DNA of 64,000 bases from Nautilus pompilius (GCA_018389105.1 JACATO010001557.1:248001-312000), one strand, 5' to 3'. Shown: positions 24,517 through 35,681, numbered from the stretch's first letter. Numbers and translations are program-made. Notes: a model not told the origin generated them from the sequence alone.

Positions 24517-25390
24517 TGTTATATATTACAGTAATGATTTAGTTTACCATTTTCTCATATCTGTTTCTTTTAAAACTAATTTATAAATTGGAACATGCAC
24601 TGAAACCACTGGTTACTTATATTGAAGAACGAAAGTGAATTAGCAGATATTCATCGTTCATTTTTAATCGTAAGCTATTGTATATATTTTTAGATTGACG
24701 ATTATATAGATGCTAAACAAAATATTAGGATTATGGATTGAAGAAGTGCATGGAAAATAATCCACGTCTGTATAGGAGGGTGCCTGGAATTTCTGAGTGT
24801 TAACTCCTGCGGTACAATTAATTTCTCGCGATTATTTACCTTCTCGCTCTCTGACGTTCTTGTGGAAGCTGTTGTATCAGGCTTGAGATTAACCCTCGGG
24901 GTCGACAGCCGTTATACCTAATAAACAAATCTCTCATCAGTTTTTAATACTCGGACAAAGAAAACAGCTCCTGAGGACGGCGACCGGAAGCCTTGGCGAA
25001 ACGTTGATGCGGGAACTTCCCCAGTTCTGATCTGCACACCTTGATTCGATAGAAAGAAGGTAAAAGCTGAAGAATCGTGCGAGCATTAATCTGTCTAAAC
25101 AACAGCACACCTGCGCGATCTTCTAGGTAGCCCCGCCCGCCTTTTTTAAGACCTAGCTTGAAAGGAGCCTTCCTCGCTTTGTTTGGCAGATCGGGAGAAG
25201 TTTCCAACCCTAAATACTGTATTAAAAATCCCCTGCCCCCCCCACCATCTCATCCTTCATCTTTCTACTTCACTCTTGATTTTATTCGATTAGCAGCGTA
25301 ACTTCCTCTTTGTAAGAGTCAGGTCGGTTCGTATTTTCTGAATATTGGCTTAATGAAAATTAAGGCGAGGAATTCCCTCCCCAACCCCTG
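24517..25390. other. Single-copy DNA, no gene seen
   Basis: AT-rich at first, then mixed. A CTGAGGA...GAAACG motif at 24,971-25,003 resembles the one at 16,360. An 87-codon minus-strand frame (24,944-25,207) is not recognisable. Confidence 0.35.
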
Positions 25391-25737
25391 GATCGCATAC
25401 ACTCTTTTCGGTGGAGAGGTTGCGGCTCAGCATCCAATAGGAAGTCGGGAGTTGGTCGGCTACAGCGGCGAGTTGGTGCGGTCGGTCGCGGGCAGAGATA
25501 ATAAAAACCGACTTTTACGGGGCCGACATCGAAGGAAACTCGGCCGGCTCGTGAGTCACCTGTGCTCGGTTCAATCTCTAGCTACGATACGGACACGCTG
25601 CCGTTAAAAAAAAGAGGAGAGAAAGATTTTCGCTGCTAATGAGCCATTCTGTCTGTCCGGTGAGTCAGTCAGGGGCCGGCCGAGAACTGTGGCGCGGTAT
25701 CGATCGAAGTGCGCAACCGCAGCAGCCGCAACCGCAA

Positions 25738-25764
25738 CCGCACACACGCGCGCGCGCGCGCGCG
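25738..25764. repeat. CA/CG alternating purine-pyrimidine run
   Basis: A CA run passes into about nine CG dinucleotides. Long CG runs are rare in animal DNA and favour left-handed Z-DNA. Confidence 0.85.
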
Positions 25765-25925
25765 AAATTAAATATTCTGCGGGAGAGGTGGGGGGGACGT
25801 TGGAAGACCTCGGAGAACCGATAGACAACAATGGTATCCCCGCCTAAGACGTAGCTCCCTTTATTTTACCCCCCCCTTTCCAATAGAGGTTTAAAAAATC
25901 CAAACGATGACTACCGCCCCGCGAC

Positions 25926-25942
25926 ACCCGCCAGGGGGCGCG
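25926..25942 (+). promoter_or_regulatory. CTCF-like motif (strong)
   Basis: ACCCGCCAGGGGGCGCG contains CGCCAGGGGGCGC, an essentially consensus CTCF core (CCANNAGGGGGCGC), at the edge of the CpG-rich patch. This is the best of five such matches in the window. Binding not shown. Confidence 0.45.
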
Positions 25943-25960
25943 CCGGTAGATTCGCACAGC

Positions 25961-26438
25961 GCCCGAGCTTGGCAGCGTCGCTTGCGTACCCTGAAAATTT
26001 CGTTTTTCAAAGTTTAAAATAACAAATTCCAACTTTTACAGCTTAAAGGAATTTCTCCGAATTGAAAGACAAGAAAAATATAATATTACAGGTAAACACA
26101 TAGAAGTATAACCCCGTATTATAGTGCGAGAAGAAATCGGGTGAGTTCGTTTTCAAGTACGTGAGGATGGGCCTGGAGGACTGGTGGTCTCTCCAGACGG
26201 TTGCCAAATACATGAAAGCCTTTTTTTTTTTTTTTAAATTACCAGTATTATTATTATTATTATTACTGAGTTTTTAAGTAGCGAACACTTAAGCCCATCA
26301 GTAGCACGAGACCAATCGACTCCTCTTGACTGAAACTCTTAATAATCAATATGAAATGAAGCCGCTTACGTAATGCGGGATGTAGAGGCTAAGCAGACAT
26401 TAAGAACTTCACATGTTAAGAACTAATCGGCAGTTCGG
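25961..26438. other. Single-copy DNA, no gene seen
   Basis: Contains a T15 run at 26,221-26,235 and a short TTA run at 26,247-26,265. Confidence 0.4.
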
Positions 26439-26522
26439 GGTTATTTTATTATTATTATTATTATTATTTTATTATTATTTATTATTATTATTATTAATTA
26501 TTATTATTATTATTTTATTTTT
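26439..26522 (+). repeat. TTA microsatellite
   Basis: TTATTATTA with a few TTTA and TTAA interruptions; gives a false Leu/Ile-rich frame. Confidence 0.95.
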
Positions 26523-26626
26523 TTCTTTACATATCTGTTTTCTGATATCTTCAAAGAATTCATCGTCAATAAAGGACTTTCATCCTTTTCAGCAGCGAAC
26601 GAAATATCACTTTCTAAGCCGCTTGC

Positions 26627-26645
26627 AGACAGACAGACAGACAGA
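26627..26645 (+). repeat. CAGA tetranucleotide run
   Basis: CAGACAGACAGACAGAC, about five units. Confidence 0.9.
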
Positions 26646-26741
26646 CGCGGGGTGCGTGGTGTGGCTGTCGTTGACGTCAATTGTAGGAGCTACTCGAGGA
26701 GGCCGAGCGATCCGGCGATAAACGGGTAGGGTGACCTTGAC

Positions 26742-26768
26742 GGGGGGGAGGGGGAGGAGGGGGGCGGG
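26742..26768 (+). other. G-quadruplex-capable sequence
   Basis: Four or more G-runs (G7, G5, G6, G3) separated by one to three bases, fitting the G3+N1-7 rule for a stable quadruplex. It lies in a CpG-rich patch of about 26,690-27,010. Confidence 0.7.
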
Positions 26769-27126
26769 CCAACAGAACGAGACGGCGCATAAGAAATCAG
26801 AGGGGTTCTTTGTTTGGGAAAAAAAAAAAAAAAACCGTCTTGGACAAGATGTCGCCATCGTTTGCTTGAAAGAAGCTTTAAAAGAAGGAAGAAGGAGGAG
26901 AAACGGAGGCTGGTGCTTAATGGTGGGAGGGGGCCCCGGCAAGAACGACCGGGAGTATCACCCAAGACGTTTGACTTGACGCGGTCTCGGGTTGAGCGGT
27001 TTCCGCTAATTTCCGTTCGAACACGAATCAATAGGGTGGACGGGCTCCCACAGCATTCATCTTGCATCTCAAACAAAAGACAATTGCTCTGTGACGAAGG
27101 CTTCTTTAAATATTAGTCTGCGGTAA

Positions 27127-27144
27127 CTCGCAGAGGGCGCAATG
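27127..27144 (+). promoter_or_regulatory. CTCF-like motif
   Basis: CTCGCAGAGGGCGCAATG resembles the AGAGGGCGC form of the CTCF core. Motif match only. Confidence 0.25.
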
Positions 27145-27778
27145 TAATTAAAGCTAATTTCGATTCTTTCTCCCCTCCCCTCTCCCTCCCAACACTGCAA
27201 CTCCCCAGACAATTTTTGCGGTGTCTTTCTGCTATCTTATTACCTTCATCAACCCGCCCGACCCTTTTGTGGTCACCGGGCCGCCTCATTTCTTTTCTAA
27301 TTGACTTTCTCTCTTCTTTTTTTTTATGTATAATTGTCCACATACTCTAAATATTGAATTTACATGACTGAAAGAATAAATTCATTCATGCCAGGGAGGA
27401 AAAAAAAAATTATTATATTTTCTATTATTATTATTTTATCTCCGCTGTACCCCCGGTCGAACAATGAGCCAGTGTGATTGCTTTTTGTCAATTCGGGGCG
27501 CACTTCAATTAATACCGTACACTCGACGGTGGAACCTATCTCTGGCCCGTGCCCCCGCGACTTACGAGTGCCCCCGGGCGTGACAGACGGCAGACGGCGG
27601 GCCATCAAGGACACGTTTGAGGCTTCCACTTGGTAAATTTAGAATTTAAATAATAAATACGAATCCAGTTAGCATTTAATCCGATGTGCGCCGCAGAATA
27701 GGGGGGAGAGAGACAGATGTTGATTTCATGTTAAAATTTAAAAACCGCTAACCATGAGGTAGCTGTTCTTACTCGTAC
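27145..27778. other. Single-copy DNA, no gene seen
   Basis: An 89-codon minus-strand frame (27,360-27,629) has a hydrophilic, GC-rich first half and a poly-Ile tail from a TTA run. No family recognised. Confidence 0.35.
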
Positions 27779-27935
27779 ATCTCTCTCTCCATCTCTCTCT
27801 CTCTCTTTTCTGTGTCTTCATTTCTCCTCCTCTCTCCTCTATCTATCTATCAATCTCGTCTCTCCTGTGTGTCTTTTTTCTCTCTCTCCCTCTCTCCCCC
27901 TCCTCTCTCTCTAATCTATCTATCTATCTCTCTGT
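27779..27935 (-). repeat. Interrupted CT/CTAT array
   Basis: CT repeats mixed with CTATCTATCTAT and CTCCTCTCC; more degraded than the other polypyrimidine arrays. Confidence 0.9.
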
Positions 27936-29050
27936 GATGTATTTTACCCAAGACTTTTCATATACCTAGTGATCCGTGAGACAAACTGGGGGCGGGAAAC
28001 AGGATACTGGATGATGATATTATGATTCACCTGAATGAATACAAACACTTAAAGCTGGGGGGAGGGGAGGTAACTAATATCGTACTACACCAAGTAATAG
28101 TCAGATAAGTTCTTCTCACATCAGACCAGTACGTACACCTGGCCCTTCTTCTAAAGGCGGACACCCTGAATGCACGCCCGGTGTCTTTTCCTATCCATAG
28201 CTATAAATCGTGTCCAGTGGTAATCAGTCTGACGAAGACCGGCCGTGTGCTGCGGTTTGACAGCGTAACAAACGGGAGTCTCCCCCTTTTTTTTGGCACG
28301 TACTGTACACAAAACGCGTCTCGATCGGCATTACCTGAGTTGCTCCCAAACCTGCTAAGCTTCTAAATAGGTTGGACAATATAATTACGCGTTTGTTTTT
28401 ATTTCCGTTTTATAGATCTTAGAAGTGCCCGCCTTCATAATTTTGGGTAAGTGAAATATTGGCGAATTTTAAGAACTCTCTGTAGTTAGTGGCTTTAATC
28501 GCGGCACCGGAAGTGTCAGGGTTTAAAGCAACGAACGTCTTCGAATTCTCCAAATAAACGCAACTTTCTGCATCTCACCCCATCCTCCGCAGTTCTCGTG
28601 GCCGGATACTGTCACCAGACCTTTTCGTTTTGCTGTTTTGAATAAAGTAACCCCGACAAATAGAGCACCGGTGACCAGGGCTTATTTACCCGTAATCTTA
28701 ATACAAATAAAGCACTAATTTGATATTTATATCCGGAAAGTACTCTTGCTTCTGTAAATATATACCCCCAAGATCGTTAAGGCAACTGAGTCTAATCCGA
28801 CAATATTGACTGATGGCTCGAGAATTCAAATGTCTACACCTCACCGCCCTCAATGCTCGTGCCATCCAAGACCCTTCGGCAGAAATAGTCATATACTGGT
28901 AGCAGAAGGTCCATATTCGTGCTGTTCTGTCGTCGTTGCGTCATCCTATTGAATATTTACTTACGATTACACACCTAACTGCTGAGGAAGGGCACATCTC
29001 TGGATCGTCCATTGAGCATCCATGAAAAGAGCAAGTCGCTTACCTACCAA
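27936..29050. other. Single-copy DNA, no gene seen
   Basis: No recognised protein, RNA or repeat. Confidence 0.4.
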
Positions 29051-29560
29051 CTATTTCTACCGTAACAAGTGGATCAGGAGGAACAAGATGCGCGCCACCC
29101 GTATAGAACGTGCTGTCGGCCCGCATGTTTTCTTTTTCTGCAGGTGAGGGAGAACTCGACGGTGATAATCGCCTCCGTTGAAGCTGCCTCTTCGTCTCTT
29201 GCGCAAAACTCGAGGAGGAGCGACGGGAACAGAGGAAACGAATGAAGACAGGGCCGATAACTCGCGGTCGTAAGTACTGGGGAAGTTGTTGTAGAATTCC
29301 TGCCGCGGGTACGATACGGTGCTGAACGTCGATCTAGTGCCAGGTGACGACAGCAAATAGTCCGATCGGGTCTGACGGTTGCTTCGAAGTGTTGCCGACA
29401 ATACCCGGAAAGCAGTCAGGAGGGGGGGGAGACAAAGGGAAACGGGGCCGGCGGCGTGCGGAAGGAGGGAGAATTCACCCGAGGGTGGGGGGGAGAGAAT
29501 TTACTGCAACAATTTGGCGACGACGGGTTAGCCGGGTAAAGGGTAGGTGCCCCGAACTTC
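29051..29560. other. CpG-rich patch with exon-like signals on both strands
   Basis: On the plus strand a textbook acceptor (TTTTCTTTTTCTGCAG ending at 29,143) precedes a 33-codon frame that ends with TGA at 29,243-29,245. On the minus strand a frame of about 114 codons is open over 29,057-29,401. It is Ser/Arg-rich and has no ATG at its upstream end. Both cannot be coding and neither matches a known family. Several G-runs between 29,420 and 29,490 could form a quadruplex. Confidence 0.2.
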
Positions 29561-31819
29561 CCGGTAGCTGTATACGGTTTAATCTTTTGCACTAGTTTAG
29601 CTCAATGAACCTTAAAGTCAGTGATATAATAAAGGATAAGCCGGATGAAGGTATTTACGCATCAGCAGCACGAAACTACTAATTAGTAAGATTTTTTTCG
29701 TTTTCCTTCTGTCCCGATCGCCGAAAACAGTCGGACTGGTTACAATCTTTGGCTGATGGCGGCGAAAGCCGAGGGTCGCGAGGATTTGTCGCTGAATCTA
29801 ACTACGATTGCACTAGCGAAGAACTCTGGTGGTGAGCGGAGTGCCCAGAGACGGACTCAACTGGATGTCTGCAGCAACCGGGATAAAGGAGACGGAACTC
29901 GAGGACCCGCAGCTTAACGAGAGGAAACAAGGGCATCTCAGAGGTAAAACTTAGGAGAGAGTAAGACTGTTAGAACCCCAGAAATAACAACAATAATACA
30001 GGTTACCTTTAAAACAGACTCGTTGAGCTGGCTCGATACGGTGACCGTTACCTCTCTAAATGTCGGCTCTGGGATGCTTGCAACCGACTCAGACCCGTCG
30101 TCATGCCTTCTAAGGCCTCTACGAAAAACTTCCGATTTTGAATCGTCACATTTTTCAGTTCTGCAGAAAACTATATATATATATACACATAAGGGTGTTA
30201 AAGTAACGTTATCATGGAAATTCTGCAGGTCTACTTTCACTTTATCGGGCCAGGTTTTAAAAAAAGTTCCATGTAAAGTGACGCAAAACGTTTGGCCAGC
30301 CCCTTAGTCCAGCCGGTTTTCGATCGGAAGCCTGTTAAACCGATCCTTTGATTCCGTTTTCCTTTTTTTTTAAAAAAAAACCAACCTATTATAACGATTC
30401 TTTATGTATTCGCGAATAACGTCGGGGTGGTAAAAGGGTCTTATGCTTAACCGGATGGGCAAGAGCGAGTCCTTGACACCGGAAACTGTGGCCAACACCC
30501 AAAGTCAAACAGGTGCGTTCCCACTTCGGCCGATCAAGCGAACTTACCAAAAGTCCCCATTAAAAATCTTCATTTTTAGATGTAGGCAGAAATCCGAGGG
30601 GCCCTGATTGGTTTTGGGGGGGGGGAACAATGAAGAAATCATGTTCGAGAAGTACGTTGGCTTCTTAAATCCTAGCAATCCAGGAGGCTAACCACCGTGC
30701 TGCCGTGCCGTCCAAATTAGGCATCGTCGACAAAAAGCCCGGTCCCCCAACCTGGGATTTCGAAAGTCCTGGATCTCTTCCGTAACCAAAGATGGACTAG
30801 GGAAGAAAGGCGACCGCGCATTGGGCTACCGTAAATCTTCGGCTTCATGCACGCGCATTACCTCAAAGACAAAGTCAGAAACATTTGCAGATAAGTGGCT
30901 CCGTTTCCGGAGAGAAAAGTCGTCTTATTTCTCCCGACTGACACGAAGGACTGTTCGCGATGTGCGATCCCACCGGTACAAAACTCATACCGACCACTCC
31001 CTCCTCAGGGAGTTTAAGCAATCGGGGCAAAAATGGCAGAGAAAAGACGTAAACGTAAAACAGTACAAAAAAATGTTTCTGCTGTATCGCTGAAAGCTAC
31101 CTCGGTTTATCATGTGACCAAATTAAGCGCCAGCCAGCATTTTCCTGGAATGCTTGCGAGAGAATCCATTGTACAAGAACAATGGCTAATACATCTTAAC
31201 CACGAGCCTATCAGCTGTCAAAATGCATGATAAACGCAGATAGAACAACTGCGTTTTTCTTAAAATGCTTTATTACGACAATCGGAAAACGTTGGCATTA
31301 ACCGCTATCGTAGAAGAGGACGGTCGTAAAGAAAACCATCTAATGAGTAGAGAGTCGAAGCCACGCCGCAGACTTCGTCCGTCAAACAAGCACCTGGGTA
31401 GTACATATCAGAGCCGATGGGCGCGCTGCGCATTATATACGGTAATAATGCTTCGCTTCTTTACGGCAGCCGTTATAAAACGACTTTTACTTTTCTTTTC
31501 TCACAACTTATCGATAGGAGAACGAACCGCGATATGAAACATGTAAAAAAAACAATAGAAAGTTAATCGTTTTGTTTCTTCTGTCGCCTGCAATTCGGGA
31601 CATAGACTGTAAACATTCGACCGCGTAAGAGCCAACTGCCTTTTGCAGCAGGAGAAGATCCTCGTGTCTGAATTTCTAGGCTTTCATGGCTCAGTGGACA
31701 CGAGCTACCGAACCACTTTTCTATTTGAATTCTACCTGCTGGGAAGAGGAGGAGAGAAGATCGTTAGTATACCCAAAAATATCGTTATAAAATCAGCTGC
31801 AAAAACTTTGGGGCCATGA
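29561..31819. other. Single-copy DNA with one SINE fragment, no gene recognised
   Basis: Frames of 65-100 codons occur (30,023-30,307; 30,821-31,093; 31,033-31,230) but none is recognisable. A G10 run lies near 30,617-30,626. Confidence 0.35.
30660..30716 (-). repeat. tRNA-derived SINE head, copy 1
   Basis: Read on the minus strand, CGGCACGGCAGCACGGTGG-TTAG, then a TGGATTGCTA anticodon-arm-like block. This is the pol III A-box region of a tRNA-derived SINE. It aligns over about 45 bp with the plus-strand copy at 52,264, which supports a real family. The B box and body are not clear. Confidence 0.5.
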
Positions 31820-32028
<209 letters not shown>

Positions 32029-32996
32029 CTGGGGTCTGGGCAGCTCATTAAGCAAACAACGAGAGAAGATGTATCAACCAGTCGTTGAACAAAGAGATTT
32101 CTCTTAAACGCACCAGAAATAAGAAAAAAATATTCAATAATTAATTGGGTGGGGGGCGGAGAGAAGTTAAGAGATGTGCAGGCTGCTTGTTTATTTAAAA
32201 AAACAAACAACAACAACAAAAACAAGCTATCTGTATAATAGGGAAGTAATAGCTTCAAAGCTTTTCTTCGTTATTCAACGGAACAAAGAGAGATAGGTTG
32301 GATCCAAAGTATCTGACGAATGCAGATAACTCTGGCGCCTTTATGACTGCGAATATCGTCCGCATGAATTCTAATTTTTTTTTGAAAATCCTTTGTCGGA
32401 ACTCGATCTCGTTAGATTCGTGAAAGATGACCAGTCACCTTTAATGGAAAAGAAGGGGGGGGAATCGACAAGAAGACAAACTTTAAGTTGGAAACCTGTC
32501 GGGATGGAAGCGTTGCTGACGCTGCAAGGTTCCGAATACCGACAACGCGAGTACAGTAAGTACAGTAAAGTTTGGCGAGGTCCACGATGACGCCCCTCAC
32601 CCCGAGGCTGTTCCGGATTATCCTCGAGAACAACACATTTGACATAATTTAATTTTTACAACAAAAAAAAAAAAACATTTCTGTTTCCCGTTCGGTTCTG
32701 GATCTTCGGGTTTGATACTTTTTCGAACGATATCGTTTCTTCACCATTGTTTCTCTGTCAAAACTTTTCACTAGGAAAAAAAAAAAAGCGAAAGTAGAGA
32801 GAACGAAAAAGGGGCCGATCTGGCTCCCTGCTTTCAATCAGAGTAGAAGAAGGAAAAAATTAGGGTAAACCAAAAAAAAAAAAGTTATCAAAAACATTTG
32901 GCATTTAGTTTCTTTGTTGTTGTTTTAAATGTACAATATTAATATGTTGCGTTAACATGTGCGGCCTTATATATTTTTCCCGCGTAGTTAATTGGA

Positions 32997-33000
<4 letters not shown>
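32029..33000. other. Single-copy DNA, no gene seen
   Basis: A-rich stretches near 32,660-32,675, 32,775-32,788 and 32,869-32,884; no recognised coding sequence. Confidence 0.4.
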
Positions 33001-33081
<81 letters not shown>

Positions 33082-33146
33082 TAGAGAGAGAGAGAGATAT
33101 GATGATGAGATAGAGAGAGAGAGAAAGAGAGAGATGATGATGAGAT

Positions 33147-33195
<49 letters not shown>

Positions 33196-33210
33196 GGAGA
33201 GAGGGAGAGA
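33001..33210 (+). repeat. GA/GATGATGAGA polypurine array
   Basis: Pure GA interrupted by GATATGATGATGAGATAGAG and GATGATGATGAGATAG. These look like decayed relatives of the TGACATCATCATC-type units at 61.9-62.0 kb, read on the other strand. Confidence 0.95.
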
Positions 33211-34730
33211 ACTTGGAAAAATGACAGTTTGAGATCTCTAGCCTCCAAATGTATAGGTTCTGAGGAGACCTGACTAGTCAGGTGTGACTCGGTCAGACCT
33301 AACCGAAAACACACCTTCGCAGGTGCTCCTTGGCGTGTGTCCAGCTGCCTGAGCACGGTTTGGGGACAGAGATCCCCCCCCACAGTTGCTGCTGCTTGGG
33401 CATGGATCCTGTCTGACTGGCTATGCTGGCCTGATCCGGGCTCGTCGACAGTCCGCGGGTGTTCCTCTCGGCCGTCCAGCACTTTCCCGTCAGTAACCCT
33501 CCACCGACCGGTCCGGAAGCTGCGGCTTCGGTCGGAAGTGCCTCGATCCGGTGTCCCGACGGGTGCGGGGCTGGAGGTAGAGCATCGCTGCATTCCGAGA
33601 TCTATAATTACAAAACTACCCAGGACTCCCGCTTAGTCACGTGTCTGAAAAGGCAGAACTGCCGATAATTAGGATACATCGCCAGCGAGTAAAATTAGTA
33701 GTGGCAGTGTCTATTAGTCGGTTTAAGGTTTAATCGCTGCACTGGTAGCCATTTTCCTTTGGCCTCGTCGCGCGAAGCGGGAACCTCTCCCGTCTTCCTC
33801 CGGACACCGATGCCTCCCGGAGATGTGGAGTGGTAAATCTGGAAAGAATTGTTCAGGGTCGCTGCAGCGCCATCAGCATCTCGCCGGCCGAACTAATCCG
33901 CGGCCTGTTGTTGGACGGAAAATGTAAACTACGGACGAACCATGTCGCACTGTTACCTTTCCAATTAATTCTTTGAGATGCTCGAGCCATCAATGTCCGC
34001 CAACTGCGCGCGATCTCTGTTGAAAGACCGGGACACCTTAAAAGCTATGCTGCAATTAAATACGTAAATGAGAGGTATTTAAATACGATATTAGTCTAGA
34101 AAGTACCTACAGAGCGACGAAATGGTACTGGATAAGTAAAGTTTCGCGTCGTTCTTGTCTTTGACAGACACTCGCTCGTTACCTGACCACGCTGCTGCGA
34201 TATCCAGGGTCACGCGATTAAGTCTACTGCTTAGAACGGTGTCGGCTGGGATTCAGACCAGATGAAGCAGATGCTTCGGGATCAAACCGGGGACGGCAGT
34301 GTGAATGGGAATCCCCGTGTTCGGAATATTGCTGAGCTGGCCCAGACTTTGCAATTGGCGACCTGTGAGCAGGAGTTGAAGAGGAGTAATAAAATCCAAA
34401 CAAGAGAGAGAGAAGATGCAATCGATATTGTCATTAAGCATCGCTATGCAGCTTCCTGGACATTAAGCGACATTCTCAATGGGAAATACTGATAATGCAT
34501 CTAACATCGTGCCGTGGTACGAGAAATAGTTTTTTTTTTTATTAACTGACAGTTTGCACTCGTTCCAACCCATTTCACAAAGCGCTGAATAATACCGCAA
34601 AACCAGCCAGATGCTTTATCCTCTTCCCAAATATCGTCTCTCTGTAGCAACAGGTGCCCCTTAGGAAACAAACAGTCATGGAGGGAACTCGTTGAAAGCT
34701 GGTAAGGTTTAGCTCAGCAGTAAAGGTTAA
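33211..34730. other. CpG-containing single-copy DNA, no gene recognised
   Basis: 33,330-33,620 is GC-rich with overlapping frames on both strands. 34,262-34,492 has a 76-codon plus frame with charged residues but no recognisable family. Confidence 0.3.
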
Positions 34731-34733
34731 TGT

Positions 34734-35627
34734 ATGGTCTTATATGTTAAACGTACCCTTATTACTAAGACCGGTCGTTACATTAACCCCACCACGGCAG
34801 TCGCATCCTCAAGGCCCCAGAACAAGCATTTCGTGTTAAGTTTAAGGTCCGGAGAACGCGCGCGCATACCGGTCGCGACGTCTCCGACCTCATTGGCACC
34901 TTTGTCCGGGTCTATTACAACGATTCCATCTGCTGCCGGCTCAGAGGGCACGGCCGAATCAAATCCGAGCGTAGAAGAGCAGACCCACCCTCTACCTCCC
35001 GCACGCCGCGCACATAGTTCCGGAGGAGGCAGAGCAGCGTCTTCCCCCCACTATTCCAGACCGGCCTTCGGACACGAATCAGCCAAAAGCCAAGAAACCG
35101 CCATCGGTTTCCGCCTCGCTACAAGGCCGGATGCAGTGCTTTTTAATCTCTCGGAGAACGCGAAAAGGGGAGATCGTCGAACGGGGCGGAAGGGGGCGGC
35201 ACCCGCCCGTCTATTTTCGGTGCGCGCTGATCGCAGCAACTTCTGGCCACGCGTAATCCAGCTGCCACGGAAACCGAATCAGAGTCGGCTTCACCGACGA
35301 ACCATCTTCGATCTCTCTGCGGGCCCACGGGGCAAGGGAGGGGAGACCCGCACTCGATATATTTCTAGCTTCCCGGGCCTACCGCTTAGAAGGCGCCATC
35401 TGCCGGGTCTACCGCTTAGAAGGCGCCATCTTCCGGGCCTACCGCTTAGAAGGCGCCATCTGCCGGGCCTACCGCTTAGAAGGCGCCATCTGCCGGGCCT
35501 AACCGCACGCCAGTTCTACGACCAGGGCGCTCGTCTCGTTTACTCCGCTCGGATCAAACCCTCGCATCACCGCAAAGCGAGAACAAGCACCCAAGAAGTA
35601 CACGCCCACAATGCAATCGTCGAGTGA
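34734..35627 (+). CDS. 297-codon open frame, unrecognised, doubtful
   Basis: Longest frame in the window that is not made by simple repeats, with a real ATG (GTATGG context) and a TGA stop. The predicted product is strongly basic and rich in Arg, Ser and Pro. It has no signal peptide, no membrane span and no domain I recognise. Residues about 214-256 are four and a half copies of a 10-residue PGLPLRRRHL repeat encoded by the 30-bp minisatellite. The region is CpG-rich, so stop codons are rare and a chance frame is plausible; shorter minus-strand frames are also open. It could be the single-exon coding part of a lineage-specific gene, or nothing. I lean to non-coding CpG island. Confidence 0.18.
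   Translation: MVLYVKRTLITKTGRYINPTTAVASSRPQNKHFVLSLRSGERARIPVATSPTSLAPLSGSITTIPSAAGSEGTAESNPSVEEQTHPLPPARRAHSSGGGRAASSPHYSRPAFGHESAKSQETAIGFRLATRPDAVLFNLSENAKRGDRRTGRKGAAPARLFSVRADRSNFWPRVIQLPRKPNQSRLHRRTIFDLSAGPRGKGGETRTRYISSFPGLPLRRRHLPGLPLRRRHLPGLPLRRRHLPGLPLRRRHLPGLTARQFYDQGARLVYSARIKPSHHRKARTSTQEVHAHNAIVE
35371..35503 (+). repeat. 30-bp minisatellite with YY1/ETS-like sites
   Basis: Four exact-length units start at 35,371, 35,401, 35,431 and 35,461, with a partial fifth unit. Each carries CCTACCGCTTAGAAGGCGCCATC. The junction at 35,424-35,437 reads GCGCCATCTTCCGGG. Its complement contains AAGATGGCGC (YY1-like) fused to CCGGAAG (ETS core). Other junctions have CATCTGCC and lose both matches. 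Confidence 0.9.
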
Positions 35628-35663
35628 TGCAGGTGCGCCTAATTCTAAAATAAGTGACCTGGA

Positions 35664-35681
35664 GACTGTCACGTGACAGTC
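35664..35681. promoter_or_regulatory. 18-bp perfect palindrome centred on an E-box
   Basis: GACTGTCACGTGACAGTC is its own complement. The centre GTCACGTGAC is the preferred site of USF/TFE bHLH-zip factors. It sits just past the CpG-rich open frame and before the TTA array. Confidence 0.5.

Larger units (their letters stand above)
25400..25960. promoter_or_regulatory. CpG-rich patch, possible promoter or first exon
   Basis: CpG density rises sharply. From left to right come a CCAAT box (25,434-25,438), an ATAATAAAA TATA-like element about 65 bp further on, two AP-1 cores TGAGTCA (about 25,553 and 25,661), a strong donor-like CCG|GTGAGT near 25,659 preceded by an ATG at 25,639, a (CG)n run, and a CTCF-like site. 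No protein can be recognised. The combination is that of a promoter region, but without transcript data it remains a guess. Strand is undecided; the donor would imply plus. Confidence 0.3.

Noticed and set aside
32988..33593. 201-codon minus frame
   Set aside because: C-terminal half is the GA array read as Ser-Leu; N-terminal half lies in a CpG-rich stretch where several frames are open and has no known domain.
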